Under the pieces are notes generated by a model, which was given only the letters and a program-made list of their open reading frames with translations, had not been told where the DNA came from and did not search any database. A DNA stretch of 64,000 nucleotides from Hirudinaria manillensis. Lineage: Eukaryota; Annelida; Clitellata; Hirudinida; Hirudinidae. Positions 1 to 29,600 of this stretch are shown piece by piece; the stretch's first letter is position 1, and every line of letters begins with the position of its first letter. The stretch is from positions 3,091,001 to 3,155,000 of the forward strand of contig CM067538.1 of NCBI GenBank assembly GCA_034509925.1, written 5' to 3'. Both the position numbers and the translations under genes were made by a program.

Positions 1-146
1 TTGTCCCGATGGAGAAATCTGATGACAAATTGGAAAAAGAAAAACAATTATTTTCGCTTAACTGGATAGCACTTGGAGGAAGCCAATCAACAGCCGACGA
101 TAATTACAACGAACGAACAAACGAACGATGATGATGATGGTGGTGG

Positions 147-177
<31 letters not shown>

Positions 178-388
178 GATGATGATGACGATGATGATGA
201 TGATGATGACGACGACGTGGCAGGTGTTTCCCACATGTGGCCTCCACATGGCAGGTTGATGGCGAAGCTTAGGAACAGGTTGGTCAATGCATGCTTTGTA
301 ATAAACATAGGTGCCTGGATAAGTGACGGGCAACGGACAACTCACAGGCATATGAGTCTGCCATGGATTTCCATAGTCATCAAACAAG

Positions 389-452
389 GTAGGGTTAGGG
401 TTAGTATAGAGTGTGGTGTGGTGTGATGTGTGCGGGGTTAGGGTTAGGGTTC
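389..452 (+). repeat. Interstitial telomere-like TTAGGG repeats, duplicated unit
   Basis: Two short runs of GGGTTA are embedded in a G/T-rich unit of about 45 bp that is itself roughly duplicated; both copies continue into GTATAGAGTG. TTAGGG is the usual telomere repeat of most animals outside arthropods and nematodes. The arrays are far too short to be a chromosome end. Confidence 0.75.
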
Positions 453-1989
453 GTATAGAGTGGGTTGGGGTGTGGTGTGTGCATAGAAAAACCCCTCTGC
501 AAATGAGAAACTCGGTGAGAATATCACATTCGTTAGAAGTTCCGAGAAAAATACTCACAACGAGAAGGGATGCTGGTACTTCGCACGTGATCGAACGAAC
601 CAACTCAGGTCCATGGATTCGTTTTTTTTTTAATTTAATTTTTAATTAAATAGTTTAATTTTAAAATATTCGGTCCAAAAAAATAATAATTAATTGACTT
701 ATCTTTTTAAACCAAGATAAAGTCTGTAGTTGGAACACATTATGATGAAAATTATTTCTCTTTTTACGTACTTTACGCAACATCAATGATGATGACGATG
801 ACGACGATGATGACGACGATGACGATGATGATGACGATGATGACGACGACGATAATAATAATTAAATAATCATTTATTAATCAATGGCGAATAATTATTG
901 CCACCTGTTTCTTTTTAAAGCAGCTGAATGTGATTTGCTATAAGTTCATCCAAAGGTGCATTTGATTCAATTTACCAGAAAGAATCATGAAATCATCAAA
1001 TCATGTCCAGCTGATTAAGTTATGAATGAGTTCAGAAATAATGATTGCCTGCTTCTTATACATCATCGCGCATGTTATTATTAATGCTCTTGTTAGGAAT
1101 ATTTATAATATCGTCGTAACTATCACTTCCGGTCAGATCCTCATAACGAACGTACGCGAACCGATCATCGCCAATCTTTCTTTTTATTTAAAAGAAAAAT
1201 TGGAGATATTATTTACGATATAATATAAATATCATTTGATGCTTTTAAAGAAGGATATTTAATCAATAGCACACACAACTAATATCAAGTGATGATCGAT
1301 AAACTTTTGCAAAGTTCTTATCCAATGATGACGAAGTGTTGCTAATGAACGAGACTCATCCTAAAAGAATTGGAATTCTTTCACACAACTGACCTAAAAA
1401 AATATGAATGTGCATCGCCACCGGCATCACCACCATTACTATTATCATCATCATCATCATCATCATCACCAGTTCACCAGAGTCGAAGTACTGACAATGA
1501 TGAGCATGAGATTACAACTATCTAAATTTAAAAGTAATATATTAAGATTAGGCGCTTATAATAATTAACCAACCACGAGTCTAAAAATGTCTACAAATGC
1601 TTCGTTGTAAGCACGCATTCAAGGCCGTATTATAAAATCAGCACAGAGTTTTAAATCTTAATTCGTCTGAAAAGCCACAAAAAAAGCATTCTCATCCAGG
1701 CCAGGACATCTATTTTGGTGACACAACGAATCACAAACGCTAAAATATGATCATCATCACCATCATCATCATCATCCTCATTATCGCCACAACAACCACG
1801 ATCATCATTACAGTGATCATCATAATCGTCATCATCACCGCCACCGTCATCGCCGTCGCCATCATCATCGTCATCATCACCACCATCGTCATCACCACAA
1901 TCGTCATCATCATCACTATCATGTTATTGTTATTAATATCAACAACTACAATCATGGCCGACCTGAATACGCCGCTCTTCCGTTGATTG

Positions 1990-2223
1990 TCAACCTGCGA
2001 ATTCTTTGTGGAACTTTCCTTCCTTCTCAGTTTGACTTGTTCCAGGGTGTTGTTGTTGTTGTTGTTGCTGCTGCCGTTGTTGTTGTTGTTTGTGTTGTTG
2101 TTGGTGTTGTTGTTGTTGGCTGTCGACGTCTTCTTCTGTGAAAGCTTGGAACTCATCGTGGAACTGCTTCTCTAGGATCTGATCGCATGGATGGTAGGAC
2201 GAAACCAAGGATGAATTCAGCAC
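1990..2223 (-). other. Possible 5' coding exon with CAA/AAC repeats (weak)
   Basis: This is the only non-trivial reading frame pair in the left 8 kb. On the minus strand one frame starts at 2223 and gives a Gln-rich stretch flanked by non-repetitive sequence (start MLNSSLVSSYHP). A second frame gives an Asn-rich stretch ending in TLEQVKLRRKESSTKNSQ, followed by a plausible donor (CGCAG|gttgac). It could be the first exon of a minus-strand gene running off the left edge. I recognise no family and found no downstream exon, so it may be chance around a (CAA)n repeat. Confidence 0.15.
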
Positions 2224-4040
2224 CGAGATGATTATGATAATAATAATGATGATGATGATGATGATGATGATGAAGAGGCGGCGGCGATGGATTAGGAGAT
2301 CCCAGTCAGATTAGATCCTGGATAACTTCCAGTTGCACGTGGCTCGCATGTCAACGGTTCGCTGGAAGGCAAAAAAGAAAACAACATCAACAACAACAAC
2401 AACCACATCATCATCACCACCATCATCATCATCATCATCATCACCACCATCATCATCATTATCATTATCATGACTCCATTCACGACGAACCAACGAACGC
2501 AAACATTTGAAAGTCAGCAGACGATAATTTAATCGCACCACACGTACAATTGTTGTCACCTGTCGTGGTTCTGTACTCATCGTACTTTTGCTTTTGCTAG
2601 TACCACGTGCGTTTGTATGCACGCATGTGTTTGTGTGTGTGTGCACGTGAAGCCGAGTACATTTGAATCCATTATTATTATTATTTTTTTTATTATTATT
2701 ATTATTTATTGGACTGAAAAATAATGTTTTTTGAGAGAAAACAATACAACGACAGCAGAATTTGTTTTTAAATTACAAAACGAAAATTATATATTTTGTT
2801 TGAATAATAATTATTAAAAATATTGCCAATGACTTCCATGATGACTTGTTGTGCGGACTGATAAACTCAAAGAAACAGAGATCAAGTACTTGATAGACGA
2901 GGTACCCAGGCCCACGGTCACTAATGGTTATTTGATGATGATGATGATGACGATGACGACGACAATGACGACGATGATGATGATGACGATGATGTTGTTG
3001 CTGTTGTTGAAGATGATGATGATGATGACGATGGTGATGATAGTACTGATTTATGATTTCGGCTTCGACGATCGTGACTAGTTCGAAGGTAATGATGATG
3101 ATGATGATGACGATGATGACGACTACGACGATGACTCGAGATGTCCCTCCAGCGTGAGTCATCGTGCGCATGCAAGGCTTTCTTGGAAATTAAAAATCGT
3201 TTCCATCCACTTAGCTTTGAAAGCTCAAAGTTAATAAAAAAAATAATAAATAAAAATAAATTCAAAGAACACGGAAATGAAGGAGAACTGGAGCAATTAA
3301 CTTCAGACTTCCGATGACTCGTTGAAGTTTATTTCAATTCTCCCATTCTTGAGATGCAATGGCGGAAACTTTGGAACATTTTGGAGGTTGGAGATGATTT
3401 TATGCTTTTATGGGCGTCAAGAACGGGTAAATCGAAATTGAAAATATTCAATTTTAAAGGTTTGGATCTGCCTACCCACGGTCTCTTAAACAAAATTGTT
3501 TTCCAACCCAACGGTGGTTAATAGGGTTAAGCCATGGTCCCCGCCCCCTTCCCGACCTTTACATCCGTTAATGATGAAATGTAACGTCATCCTTGAACCA
3601 ACAGACGTCGGCGGTGAGACATGAAAGTCTCAGAATAGAATAAGAGACTCACCAATGAACAATGCCGACCAGATTTTAATGCATTTATTATTATTATTAT
3701 TATTATTATTGTTATTATTATCATTGTTATTATTATTATTGTTATTATTGTTATTATTATTTCTTTTTTTACAAAACATTTTTATAAAATCAAATTGCTA
3801 ATTAATGCCACTTTAATGGAAACATCACCGACGTGATTAAAACAAAAAGTATGCCCTTCCCGCTTCAAATTCAACTTTCTGTAACCAGACTTCATTTGCA
3901 TGTGAATTAGAAATTCTTATTTTTCATACATTTTCAGTTTAATAACATAAAAATAAAGAGACATATTTAAAAAAAAAACATAACAGACGAATGAGTAACA
4001 CACGTGACTCAACCTGTAGTTCACGTAAAAATGTAAGTTC

Positions 4041-4236
4041 GTGTAAAACCTGTGATTTAGGGAACCTGAGAATAGGGTAACCCTAACCCTAACCTGTCTT
4101 GAAGTCCATTCTTTATAGGAACAGATCTTACTTTAGTTCAATACAGACACCTGATAATGGGGACAACCTGCCTCAAATAGGGACACCATTTTCGTGCAAA
4201 ATCTATCTGTCCGTACAGGCAGATTCTTCTGTACTA
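4041..4236. mobile_element. Small non-autonomous inverted-repeat element, copy A (MITE-like)
   Basis: It begins TGTAAAACCTGTGA and ends near GGCAGATTCTTCTGTAC. It shares scattered blocks (TAGGAAC-GAT-TTACTTTA, CAAAATCTAT-TGTCC, GGCAG) with a second copy at 46195-46360. It carries no ORF. Copy A contains a CCCTAA telomere-like run (4078-4094) in its middle. The length, the outward-facing AAAACCTG ends and the lack of coding capacity suit a Tc1/mariner-type MITE, but the superfamily is inferred. Confidence 0.5.
4078..4094 (-). repeat. Short interstitial CCCTAA telomere-like array
   Basis: TAACCCTAACCCTAACC lies inside the copy-A inverted-repeat element. The CCCTAA strand is on the plus strand here, opposite to the 389-452 array. 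Confidence 0.7.
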
Positions 4237-4468
4237 CGTATTTACTATTTATGAACCAATAACAGTGGAACATTATAAACATATGTGCTGACCAATCAGA
4301 AGAAGAAAAAACAAAAACAAAAGGCTGGTCCCACATTAGAATTTTCTCGGAAAGAAATTGTGTTTGCAAGAGTTTCGTCGTCATAAAATGGTTATTTAAA
4401 CTTGGATATTTTTTTATGCGCGCGCGCGTGTGAGTGTGTGTGTGTGTCATGTTCATGTCTTTCATCAC

Positions 4469-4650
4469 AGGTTAACAGAAATATTGAACCATCTGAGCAG
4501 GCAACAATATGGCGAACCGAATACTACCTACTTCAAGAACTTTATGATGATTGTGATAGTGACTTAGACAATGATGATGATGATGATGATATCACATTTC
4601 AAGGTCTCAAGCTAATAAGTGTCTCTTCATTAGGAGGCTCCATCAATTGA
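4469..4650 (+). other. Exon-like ORF of unknown family (weak)
   Basis: After a possible acceptor (ctttcatcacag, ending near 4468) an open frame reads VNRNIEPSEQATIWRTEY and continues through an Asp-rich GAT repeat to a stop at 4650. The non-repetitive part looks more protein-like than its surroundings, but no partner exons, start codon or family could be identified. Confidence 0.15.
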
Positions 4651-7600
4651 CCTTTGCGATGGTCATGATGATGATGATGATGACGACGATGGTGATGACG
4701 ATGACGACGACGACGATGATGCGCATGTTTCAACCTCACATAAAGCAACCGATGCACTCCATTTACTACTGCTGTTGAAGATGTTCGTGGTTGCTAAAAT
4801 GACCGAGAAGTATTCTTAGGTGGAATACATAATTCATGAACTTTCATCTTTCAACTTCTGCGTTGCTAATACACAGGCAATAATAAAGCATGTAAAGCTT
4901 ATAAAGGCAGGGTTGAGTTTAGCCGACTGAATCAACTTTGCTACTCCAAGTTCACGTTCACTACGTCTACCCAAAACTAGCGAATATATATCGGTTGAAT
5001 CATCATCAAGATGAATGTCAAGCATGACGACGAAAGAGACGAATGTTGATGACAACATCGAATGACAACAGAACGAACGACGTCCTCAACAATGCCAACT
5101 TTGACAACAATGTCGTTTGTGAAGCCTCCACATTTGCATATTTCTATCGAGCGTTAGGCAGTTGACAAAGCTTCCTTTGTTCAAAATGAGCTCAGACTTA
5201 AGAAGAGAATCGAACCTGAATCCTGCCAACCATGAAAGTACATAGAAAGCACTGAACGTTTAACAAAGACCCTACAACTTGCATCACACGAACCGCCGCC
5301 GCGTCCCTCTCGTGCATATCATTACTAAGCACATGAATATTAAACACTCCAATTTTTTTGTATTATTGCATGAACACGTAGCAAATCGTCTTCATGCAAA
5401 ACTAATTTGCATAATTAATTCAAGGCACGTAATATTCATGCCTGTCGGAAGGATACTCGCAAAGAACTCGCAAGTTGGAAGTTTTAGTTTGGAAGTAAAA
5501 ACTTCTTGTCTGAATAAGTCAATAAGCTGAGTTGGCAAGGAGCAATTTCTGATGATGACGATGACGATGAAGGACTAGGGGTCCATACACATATGTATGT
5601 ATGTATATATGTGCGTGTATATGTGTGTGTGTGTGTACGTTATGGTTGAGGCCAATATTATTTAAAGTGACAGAAACATTGAAATGATTTCATAATTACC
5701 TTCACTGAAAGCATTTTAGAAAAGAAAGGCTAATAAATGATAGCACTTAACAACTTAAGGCAGTCCACCATCATCATCATCATCATCATCATCATAGTGA
5801 ACCAATTTTGAGAAGCGAGCAATAATAAATAAATAGCAATAATAATAAATAAAGTGAATAATATTATTTACAACCAAAAGTTGTGCCCATCAAGGAAAGA
5901 ATAAATGTAAATATAATATAATTATTAATTGATGTCTTCGCCTGCAATTACAGTAACGAGTATGATATCATCGCTCAGCCAAACCCACACATGGCCCAAA
6001 AATAGGCAAATAAACGGAAGTCGCTAGGTCAGCTTGCAATTTGCAAGGTTGAGTTGAGTTGAGCCAATTAAACTCTCCCGTGAATGAATATTCAGAGGGT
6101 AAGTCCCGTGACGTTTTGTGTATTAGGAAAGCATCTTGTGACATAAATTGTAGGAACTACCTACCTTCATTTCACCCATAAACATACAGGCACGCACACG
6201 CACACACGCGCACTCATACACAGGAAGTACCCGCAGCTGAACTTAATAGGACTGAAATAATTTTATTACTTCTTAAGTTTTCTGTAAAAACTGACATAAT
6301 TGAAGTCAATTATAACCGTTATAACAGCAAATAATAACAATTCTTTAAACCCGCTGAAAATGGACCGCACCCGAAACATCACAATGTTCTCGCAGGCCCG
6401 ATGATGCATAAACATAAATTACACAGGACTCCAATTATCGCGTCTGAGGGAAAATGTTGCTCATAGAAATCAAATATCACTCCGCCACAAGGGAAAGTCC
6501 GAACCACTTGAAAATTGTACACTTGAAACAACAGGTGAGCAAATGGCGGTTCGTTAAACAAAAGTAATTTAATAAAACTTTTACGATCGTGAAACTGTCA
6601 GAAATTGATTTATTGGCCTTATCGAGATCACAGCAATGTTTGGCAGGGCTTAGGAGAAGATTAATTTGCTGAGATAAAATTAAAACAAATGTTGATCAAT
6701 CAAATCCAGGCATCAGAGCTAACGTGGAGGCATACATGAGATGTAAACAAAGCAACACAATAATGTTCTTCTATAATTTAGAATGTCCTTTTACCATTTA
6801 GTACCATCATGATCACCACAATTCGATGACCAACACATTTTTCTATGTGCAAAAGAAGTTCCAAACATGACCCATATTTTTAGGAGGAAAAGAGATGATA
6901 AAAAAAACAATGTTAAAATTAATACAAACTAATGCAAATTTTCATTTATGTTTTAGCATTTCACAAATCCAACAGAAAAATGTTTGAAAACATTCTCTAA
7001 CCTAAGATTATAGACTGAAAAGTCAGTAAACAACCAAAATAAGCAATTAAAGCAGATCAAATCTGAAAAATCTTTTCTATGACATCCAATAACTTATGCA
7101 ACAAAGTTTGTACCTTCTCTTCCTGATACAAAATAATGAAAATGACAGGCATTCAAACCAAATTTTAAGAGTGTGAGATGGTTTGCTTGACAAAGTAAAA
7201 CAGATTAGGTGATATAAAATAATCTATAAATCCCACACATATTTCTGGCATCTTCATGATATTGCAACAGTTATGATGCGAGAGGAATTAAGTTAATAAG
7301 AGTGATTAGTAAAATGCCATCTCATAACGTTAAATAACAGAATCTGGATTCTTACCTGGTAACCAATGATTATCCCTCTTTCGATCTTATTTATTTCTGT
7401 ATAATTATATGCAAATAAAACAGAACAACTCCAAAACTTTAAAATTTCGCTAAAGCCTAATTTTAAAGCCCACAATTTTCCAAGGATGACAAAGCCCAAA
7501 GGACGGGATCCACCGAAGACACGACACTTTTACAAGAAATGGACGCGAATATTTTTATTCTGAGTTATTAATATAGTACTCATGTCAATGCTTTGTTTAG

Positions 7601-8252
7601 TGTGTATTGTCAGAGTTTTCTGTTATTGGTTTCTTATATCTACAAAAATAGACAAATTAAACATTGTTTTGAGCTAAATGTAAATGAGAAAATTAATTAT
7701 TTTTGGCAGATTTCTAAAAAAAAATTGATCGATACTACTATTTCATATTTTGTGAATAATTTAATTTAAAATTGTGAATAGAACTTTCACATTCAATTAA
7801 TTTTTGTATTTCACTTCATTATAACCATAATGTAAGGTCAAAACCGTTTGCGACAGGTAACACAATCTCTATGTTACTGTTGGTATAGTCTCCTTTGGTG
7901 AATTATAATAATATTTCAAGATGGCATATCTTTGAAGATATAATCGTTGTAGAAATTTAATTTTATATAATATGCAGATTTTTATTTTTGGTTTAAATTA
8001 AATTATACATTTTTAGTTATATCAAAATGATATAATTTTTTATAGTTGAATTTGTGAAATAAATTGATAGATTATTAGTTACATCGGTTCCCCTTAGTGA
8101 ATAGGTAAACTAAACCAAAACGCCAAACAGGTTGATTGACTTGTTGGTTTTATGGATCATTAGCTCTGCTGCTTATTTGTTCACTTGTTACAAATCTATT
8201 TTGTAATTGTCCAAAATTAGCTTTTAACACAAATTTGCTACTTGACCTTAAT

Positions 8253-26346
<18,094 letters not shown>

Positions 26347-26498
26347 AAGTTCTTTTATGTGTTCTTATGAGTTCAAATCTCAATACAAATCTCAATACAA
26401 ATCTCAATACAATCTCATCGACTGCAAACGTTCGATTTCCTGTCATTCTTTTTGTTTTCAGTGTTTCTTATGGAAATGTAAAATCCACTTTTTGTCTC

Positions 26499-26534
26499 AA
26501 TAAAACACATTAAACACATAATTATCATTTATTA
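26499..26534. terminator. Facing polyadenylation signals of convergent genes
   Basis: AATAAA at 26499-26504 (+) lies about 150 bp after the CEP350-like stop. TTTATT at 26528-26533, read as AATAAA on the minus strand, lies about 95 bp after the BBS1 stop. The two transcripts therefore probably end within about 30 bp of each other or overlap. Confidence 0.5.
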
Positions 26535-26628
26535 AATGTTTATTATGTTTATTAAGTTTATTATCTTTATTAAAACAAGACTCAATCAGAAAGATGAAAT
26601 GCACTCTTAGATCGTCCATTATCTTCGT

Positions 26629-29600
26629 TCAATCAACGGTACCCTCTGAGACAGGCATGTCAACTATTGCAGTGAGAATCGGAGGACCGTTAGCTTTGCA
26701 TACTAGAACCTGTCCAACATAACAAGCATAAAATGACGTGACGTGGTGTGACATGACATAACATAACAAGCATATAATAAATATGAGAACACAAAACAAC
26801 ACAAAAAAAATAAACATTTAGACAAATGTGACAGAAGTGAATTTTACCAAACCTTGATCGTATCAGAAACAGCTTTATCACTGATGCACTCAATGAACGT
26901 TGGAAAGGAATACGTCAGACCAGGAACCAGCATGGGCAACTGGAACATTGAAACTGCATTGCAGTAAAATAATACTAACAAATGACAAAATAAGACTATT
27001 GGTTGATCAAATAATATTATTAAATGATCATATAATATTTTTAAATGATTGAATAATATTATGAATAGCAATAATTTTATTCTAAGATAAATAACAAGTG
27101 AAAGGAGTCGACTGGTTCCTGCCATAACTCTCATATTTCAGAACTCGTATCGAATCTCTGCACGATGAATCTCTATGGACTTGATGAATATTGCAAGTCC
27201 AAAGAGGATTTTTTTGGTTAAATTTTAAATAGCATATATCTTGAAAATTTGATCTTGAAAATTGCAAGCAGGTGAAGGCAATAACTTGTAAAATTGGGTT
27301 TCATTTGGGGGAGGCATGTAACTGAATATACTTGAACAAGATAGAACTGTGAGACCTGTGAGATAACTTAGGGCAGCTGAAATACATTGTGACCAAAGGA
27401 TGTTACCAAACAATCAAATAATATTGTGAATAGTAATAATTTTGATTCCAAGATAAATAATAAAATATCATAATAATAAATTATAGTATTATAAATTATA
27501 GTATTATAATATATATAAGGCGACAGTGAAATGATTTACGTTGCCATAAACAACTGAAATTATTCCACCAAAATCACCTCAAGGAAGGGATTGGAGATGG
27601 AATAGAATGAATCCTGCCATTCAAAAGTTATGAAGAGACCCAGGCACGAACTGCTCAGGGACGTGTTCTGGATTATCAAATTCATTTTGAAGCGAGGTCC
27701 CAACCCACTCACCTGTTGTAAGATGTGGTTATTAATTTTATTTGTTAAGATTATTTAAGGTTATTTATTAATTTTAATCATTATTTCATTCATTATTTCG
27801 TTTTTTGGCTGTTTTTAAAAACAATGGTCTTTGCAAACAAGACTTTGTCTGAAATGTTTGTGATGAAGGAATAATTTGTACCTTGGAGTACCCTTTGTTT
27901 GGGGACTATGATATACTGATACAGATGGATCAACAAAAAGTGCCGTTCCAATCAGACACATAAAGTATTATTATCAAATATCCATTACCTCTAAATCTGA
28001 AGACTTAGTAAGCACTAAATGCAATTAAGCAATTTTATAAAAATTCATTTTAAAAAAAGGCAGAGAAATTACAACAAAAAAATATATTTATAATTATTTT
28101 TATAAAAATATTGGCAAAATTATAAAAATATTTATAAAAATTCATTAAAAAACAAAATGCAGAGAAATTACAAAAAAAAAGCTCTTGAAATCTAAGTAAT
28201 CCACAGATTATTCAAAGATTGTCAAGAATAATGCAATTAAAGAAAATGTTTTTGTTGTAAACAGTGTCGGCCACCTTAACACCCTCAACTGCTTGAATCT
28301 TAAATCATATTTCAAATCATAATTTATGTTAATGTTTGATTTGCAGTTGTTTGGGAAAGCCACAATTTTTTGATAAAATTGGGAAATGTCCATTACACAT
28401 TACCTCTACGTTTAGTTTAACAGGGGCTTCTTTATCGACAGAGATTGATACCAGACTTTTGTCAAGAACTTCGACATACTTTTTAGCAACATTGAGTCTC
28501 AACTTGCACAAGTCTTGCTGGAATTGGTTGAACATCTCTGGAGTTTTTCATAATTATGTATGTTAAAATTCAAAGTACGATGTATATTTGAATGTATATA
28601 TATATATATGTATTTCACTCATTAGTATTCTGCAATAATTCCTAATTTGTCGATTTCATTAATAAATCATAATTTGAATTCCTCTCTTTTACATATATAT
28701 CTCATTAACCTTTGCTAAATTCCTTTTCTCTGGCAACATTGTCAAGAAAGAGTTTTGTTTTCTTTGGAATTTCGAGCTTCCGAGAATCTTTGGCGTCACC
28801 GACAGACAGCTTCTCGTTAAACTGGGCGGTTCTCTTCAGCATTTTGACGAGCAACGTCCCCGAACTCGTGACCATGACGAGAGAGTCCGCCTCTCTGCCG
28901 AACGTTCCAAACTTCATGGAAGTCACCAGACCCTCGGTCACGATGACGTCCATGAGCGTCTTGTCGACGTAAATTCGAACTTCTCCGCATTTGTTTCTGT
29001 TGCCGGTCGGATTTATGGACACGAGTAGAGTTTGGACGTTTCTCATTTTCAGATCTGCGACCTCCATGCAAGATAAAGAACCTGGCAACCTGATCGACCA
29101 CAATTTTTTCCCCTAAAGCAATCATTTTTTTTCAGTTCAATTAAAGATCATGTAAATAAATTAACTAAAATTACTAATCATTTATCTTTAACTTTAGAAA
29201 GAAATACTGTATGAGTGCATTAAAGATAAAGATGAATAATACACAATTGTGTGTTTTCATTGTTTTAAATTAAATTATATTATATTATATTTGGGGCTAT
29301 AGATTATTCATACATAATACATTATCTTTACATTTACAGTAATAATTATAATAATCTTCATTTATATATATATATATATCAATAGTATAGACCACCTTTA
29401 AGTTGTAAGCTTGTATCTTGTCATCCATGCTACCAACGATAACAGATTTACCAACTCTCAGCAGTCCCACGATGTGAGAAGAGAGACGAATTAATTCCTT
29501 CGGTTTTTGAACGTCTCTTAAAAATAAAATTTAGAATTAAAAATTAAATTAAATAAAATTGAATAAATAAATTAAAGAAATAATCTCTTCAATACATTGG

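Larger units (their letters stand above)
1..8252. other. Gene-poor, microsatellite-rich intergenic region
   Basis: No ORF here looks like a conserved protein. The stretch is dominated by (GAT/ATC)n, (TTA)n and (TG/CA)n microsatellites: GAT-type at 127-217, 786-855, 2935-3045 and 4667-4723, ATC-type at 1441-1470, 1747-1925 and 2400-2470, TTA-type at 3687-3760, and TG/CA-type at 4421-4448 and 5588-5640. Their six-frame translations give the spurious poly-Asp, poly-Ser, poly-Met and poly-Ile reading frames. From about 5600 to 8100 it is plain AT-rich DNA in which I see nothing. The final part must hold the promoter or 5' UTR of the CEP350-like gene, but I see no clear core promoter motif. Confidence 0.7.

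Noticed and set aside
58..603. 181-codon minus-strand ORF and overlapping poly-Asp/poly-Ser ORFs
   Set aside because: Created by GAT repeats and telomere-like DNA; no conserved sequence, start context or splice partners.
2773..3265. His-rich and Ser-rich minus-strand ORFs
   Set aside because: Different frames of the same (ATC/GAT)n microsatellite.
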